From JANRIC01 sp033765345 (lineage in GTDB: Bacteria > Bacteroidota > Bacteroidia > Cytophagales > Microscillaceae), in contig JANRIC010000056.1 of NCBI GenBank assembly GCA_033765345.1, positions 1 through 64,000 on the forward strand: a stretch of DNA of 64,000 bases, given 5' to 3'. This document shows positions 61,890 to 64,000 of this stretch, in pieces; position 1 is the stretch's first letter, and each line of letters opens with the position of its first letter. The notes under the pieces were generated by a model. That model was not told where the DNA came from. It was given only the letters and a program-made list of their open reading frames with translations, and searched no databases. The translations under genes were made by a program, and so were the position numbers.

Positions 61890-63482
61890 TTACAATTTAA
61901 ACTGAGTCAGTTGTTCGCCTGATTTGCCATCGTGTGCGTGAACGGTACACACCAAGCAGGAGTCAAAAGAGCGGGCTACCATCCCTACTTCTACGGGGTC
62001 GTGCGGGTCCTCGATTTCTATGCCTGTCAGAGCAGCCTCGATGGGTCCGGGGTTGTTTTGTTCGTCATTCGGGCCTACGTTCCAGGTAGTGGGAGCAATT
62101 ACTTGATAATTTTTGATTACACCGCCTTCAATCTCGATCCAGTGAGCCAAAGCTCCGCGGGCGGCTTCGGTAGCACCAAAACCTTGTCCGTCGATTTCTT
62201 TGGGTTTGATGTAGAATTCGGCATCGAGATCAATTTCAGTAAGCCATTGATTGATAAACTCATACAATCGGGGAGCTTCGTGCATACGTGCCAGTGTGCG
62301 GGTGAATACACTGGGTCCGAGTTTCTGTAGAATATCTCCAAAGAGTGGGTCTTGGATTTGGTGCGACATATTGGCTGGGTTGGCATTCATCACTACTCGA
62401 GCTAATGGACCGGCTTCCGCGGCGTTGCCCATGTATCGGGGAGCTTTTGCCCAGCTATATTTTGCATCAAAGTCGGAATTGATCAGATTTTGAGACTCAA
62501 CAGGCGTAGGAAGCGGCTCATTCCAGGGGTGAGAGGCAGGTACATCTTGGTACCAGGAATGCTTGACGTGCTCCATGACCTGTAAGTGGTCAAAGGTATG
62601 ATATGCCTTGCCGTCAAAGAAGCCACTTGAGGAGATCAGTGCTTGATTTCGGCTCTCAATGGTGGGTTTGTTGTAGCGGTCTTTGTGCAGGTAAGTGCCT
62701 GTGGCGATAAATTTACCGACACCCTGTCCGAATTTATCCAGTCCGAACTCAAGCGAGGCACGAATAAACAAACCCAGGTCGCTGTTGCGCTGAGATTCGT
62801 TTTCTTCTATCCAGGCCATCATATCGTCCCAGCTTTTGATCTGGAGGTAACGCTCTACGGAGCAACCCAGCCAGATAGATTCGAGCCAGTCGTGTCTGAA
62901 TTGGTTCATAATGGCGTGTGCACGGGTGATGTCTTTCAGGGTGGGGGCGCACATCACACCGCCGGGAATCATATAGCTTGAATGCGGCCACTGGCCTCCA
63001 AAAAGGGCATATACTTCTACGGGGCGGCCGCTGGCTACTACACCTTGTTGAAAAGAAGTACCCACATAAGCAGCAAAACGTTTGGCTACTTCCTGATAAA
63101 GCGGTTTGTTGGCAAATTTTTTATTAGCCATATCCGTAGCGAAAATGGCATAAAACCATCGGGGAATACTTTGGATGGTTTCGGTGGCCTGGCCAATCGC
63201 TCTCAAAAGCAATGCATTGGGCGTAAGTTGGGTTTTCCAGGCAGTATCCAAGGCAGAAGAAGCACAATACAAGTGAGAACCTCCGCAGATACCACAGATA
63301 CGAGGCGTGACGATCAAGCCAGATTGCGGATCTTTGCCGGCCATGATTTTTTCAAAACCACGGAACATGGCCGCCTGGGTGTGGGCACGCGTCACCACCC
63401 CATTTTCCATATAAACCTTCACATCTAGGTCTCCTTCTACACGACCGACAGGAGAGATATTTAATTCTTTTACAGTTGCCAT
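61890..63482 (-). CDS. [NiFe]-hydrogenase large subunit, group 1h/1l-like
   Basis: A 530-residue catalytic subunit. The first nickel site is RICGICGGSHLY at residues 61-72 (Cys63, Cys66), the second is DSCLVCTVHAHD with Cys509 and Cys512. Maturation would cut after His515, removing 15 residues. GGSH after the first pair and DSCLVC instead of DPCxxC recall the actinobacterial-type (group 1h) and related group 1l enzymes, which scavenge hydrogen, including at atmospheric level. It lies 15 bp after the small subunit. Confidence 0.95.
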   Translation of the reverse strand: MATVKELNISPVGRVEGDLDVKVYMENGVVTRAHTQAAMFRGFEKIMAGKDPQSGLIVTPRICGICGGSHLYCASSALDTAWKTQLTPNALLLRAIGQATETIQSIPRWFYAIFATDMANKKFANKPLYQEVAKRFAAYVGTSFQQGVVASGRPVEVYALFGGQWPHSSYMIPGGVMCAPTLKDITRAHAIMNQFRHDWLESIWLGCSVERYLQIKSWDDMMAWIEENESQRNSDLGLFIRASLEFGLDKFGQGVGKFIATGTYLHKDRYNKPTIESRNQALISSSGFFDGKAYHTFDHLQVMEHVKHSWYQDVPASHPWNEPLPTPVESQNLINSDFDAKYSWAKAPRYMGNAAEAGPLARVVMNANPANMSHQIQDPLFGDILQKLGPSVFTRTLARMHEAPRLYEFINQWLTEIDLDAEFYIKPKEIDGQGFGATEAARGALAHWIEIEGGVIKNYQVIAPTTWNVGPNDEQNNPGPIEAALTGIEIEDPHDPVEVGMVARSFDSCLVCTVHAHDGKSGEQLTQFKL

Positions 63483-63497
63483 TTTTCTGAAATTAAT

Positions 63498-64000
63498 TTA
63501 TTTGGAAGTTTCTTTGAGTTTTTTGTTAGTGGGTAACATTTTTTCCCATCCGGCACGGAGGTAATATTTCAATCTGCCTTCTCCAGTGGGTACGTCTCTT
63601 GGTAAGATTCCGGCGTATTTGAGCGATTTGAACACACTGCCTTTCACCAGGTCATGGTGTGGGAAGCCAGGTTCGGTACAGCCTAGGCAAGGATGGTTTG
63701 TACGGGTTTTGCTGGATTGGCGATTCCAGAGAATGCGGTTACAGCTTGCACGGGTCATAGGTCCCCGACAACCTACTTCATAAAACAAACAGCCACCTCT
63801 TTTGCCGAAATGACCATCAATCTTCTGAGCAAAGTTGTTTACGTTCGGGCAGCCTGTCTGCACAAAATCCGTAAAAAAAGTCTTGGGCCTGTGGTATTCA
63901 TCCACGAGTACGTCTTTGATTCTGCCTACAGAGATCGCCACCAAGATTTGTGTAATCCAGTCGGGGTGCGCAGGGCAACCGGGGATGTTGATGACTGGTA
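63498..64000 (-). CDS. [NiFe]-hydrogenase small subunit (partial, runs off the right edge)
   Basis: The C-terminal 167 residues are in the window; the frame continues open to base 64000 with VINIPGCPAHPDWI. Iron-sulfur ligands include GCPAHP, TGCPN, RGGCLFYEVGCRGP, ASCNR and HPCLGCTEPGFPH. The subunit ends YYLRAGWEKMLP and a Lys-rich tail with no membrane anchor, so it is not docked like a group 1a-d enzyme. The N-terminus, including any Tat signal, is outside the window. Confidence 0.93.
   Translation of the reverse strand, partial: PVINIPGCPAHPDWITQILVAISVGRIKDVLVDEYHRPKTFFTDFVQTGCPNVNNFAQKIDGHFGKRGGCLFYEVGCRGPMTRASCNRILWNRQSSKTRTNHPCLGCTEPGFPHHDLVKGSVFKSLKYAGILPRDVPTGEGRLKYYLRAGWEKMLPTNKKLKETSK

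Overview
The window looks like a chromosomal segment of a Bacteroidota bacterium, probably Cytophagales-like. The evidence is low GC, promoters of the TTG/TANNTTTG type, few Shine-Dalgarno sites, a TonB receptor with an N-terminal carboxypeptidase-regulatory-like domain, 7TM-DISM/SpoIIE and DUF2490 proteins, and the pheT / coiled-coil / zapA / rny gene order. No rRNA, tRNA, CRISPR array or intact insertion sequence was recognised.

Region 1 (1-7.6 kb) is a defence locus. It follows a 21-bp tandem repeat array (19 full units, running off the left edge). A minus-strand operon encodes a Type III-like restriction helicase/nuclease, DinD, a GxxExxY protein and a beta-class adenine methyltransferase. 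Region 2 (7.7-16.4 kb) is accessory: secreted barrel proteins, a pappalysin-type metalloprotease lipoprotein, a 7TM-DISM/PP2C phosphatase, a PD-(D/E)XK transposase-family protein, gene remnants, and several copies of a double stem-loop repeat sitting just after minus-strand stop codons.

Region 3 (16.4-29.6 kb, plus strand) reads as an organosulfur module: TonB receptor, SsuD-like flavin monooxygenase and sodium:solute symporter. These are followed by a promoter, a SAM-I (S-box) riboswitch and a 25-codon leader peptide ending in Cys-Cys-Cys, which together precede a fatty-acid-hydroxylase-type enzyme and a peroxiredoxin-fold protein with no cysteine at all. An accessory patch (24.7-26.8 kb) holds broken genes, MITE-like elements and a predicted nuclease flanked by inverted 14-mers. 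A natural fusion of a diiron hydroxylase with its own ferredoxin-reductase chain and a barrel protein close the block.

Region 4 (30-49.3 kb) is mostly housekeeping: NeuD-like acetyltransferase, GT-C membrane protein, rny, zapA, pheT, aroB, a Crp-family regulator, a beta-propeller amidohydrolase and a double-length DUF445 protein.

Region 5 (49.4-64 kb, all minus strand) is a [NiFe]-hydrogenase locus that enters at the right edge. It carries the small subunit (partial), large subunit, maturation protease, hypA, hypB, hypF, hypC, hypD, hypE and a nickel-transporter-like protein. Interleaved are six unfamiliar genes (two small proteins, a TPR protein, a four-helix membrane protein, an NHL propeller and an 82-residue protein). 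The large-subunit motifs (GGSH after the first Cys pair, DSCLVCTVHAHD at the end) and a small subunit lacking a membrane anchor suggest a group 1h/1l-like, possibly high-affinity, uptake hydrogenase.
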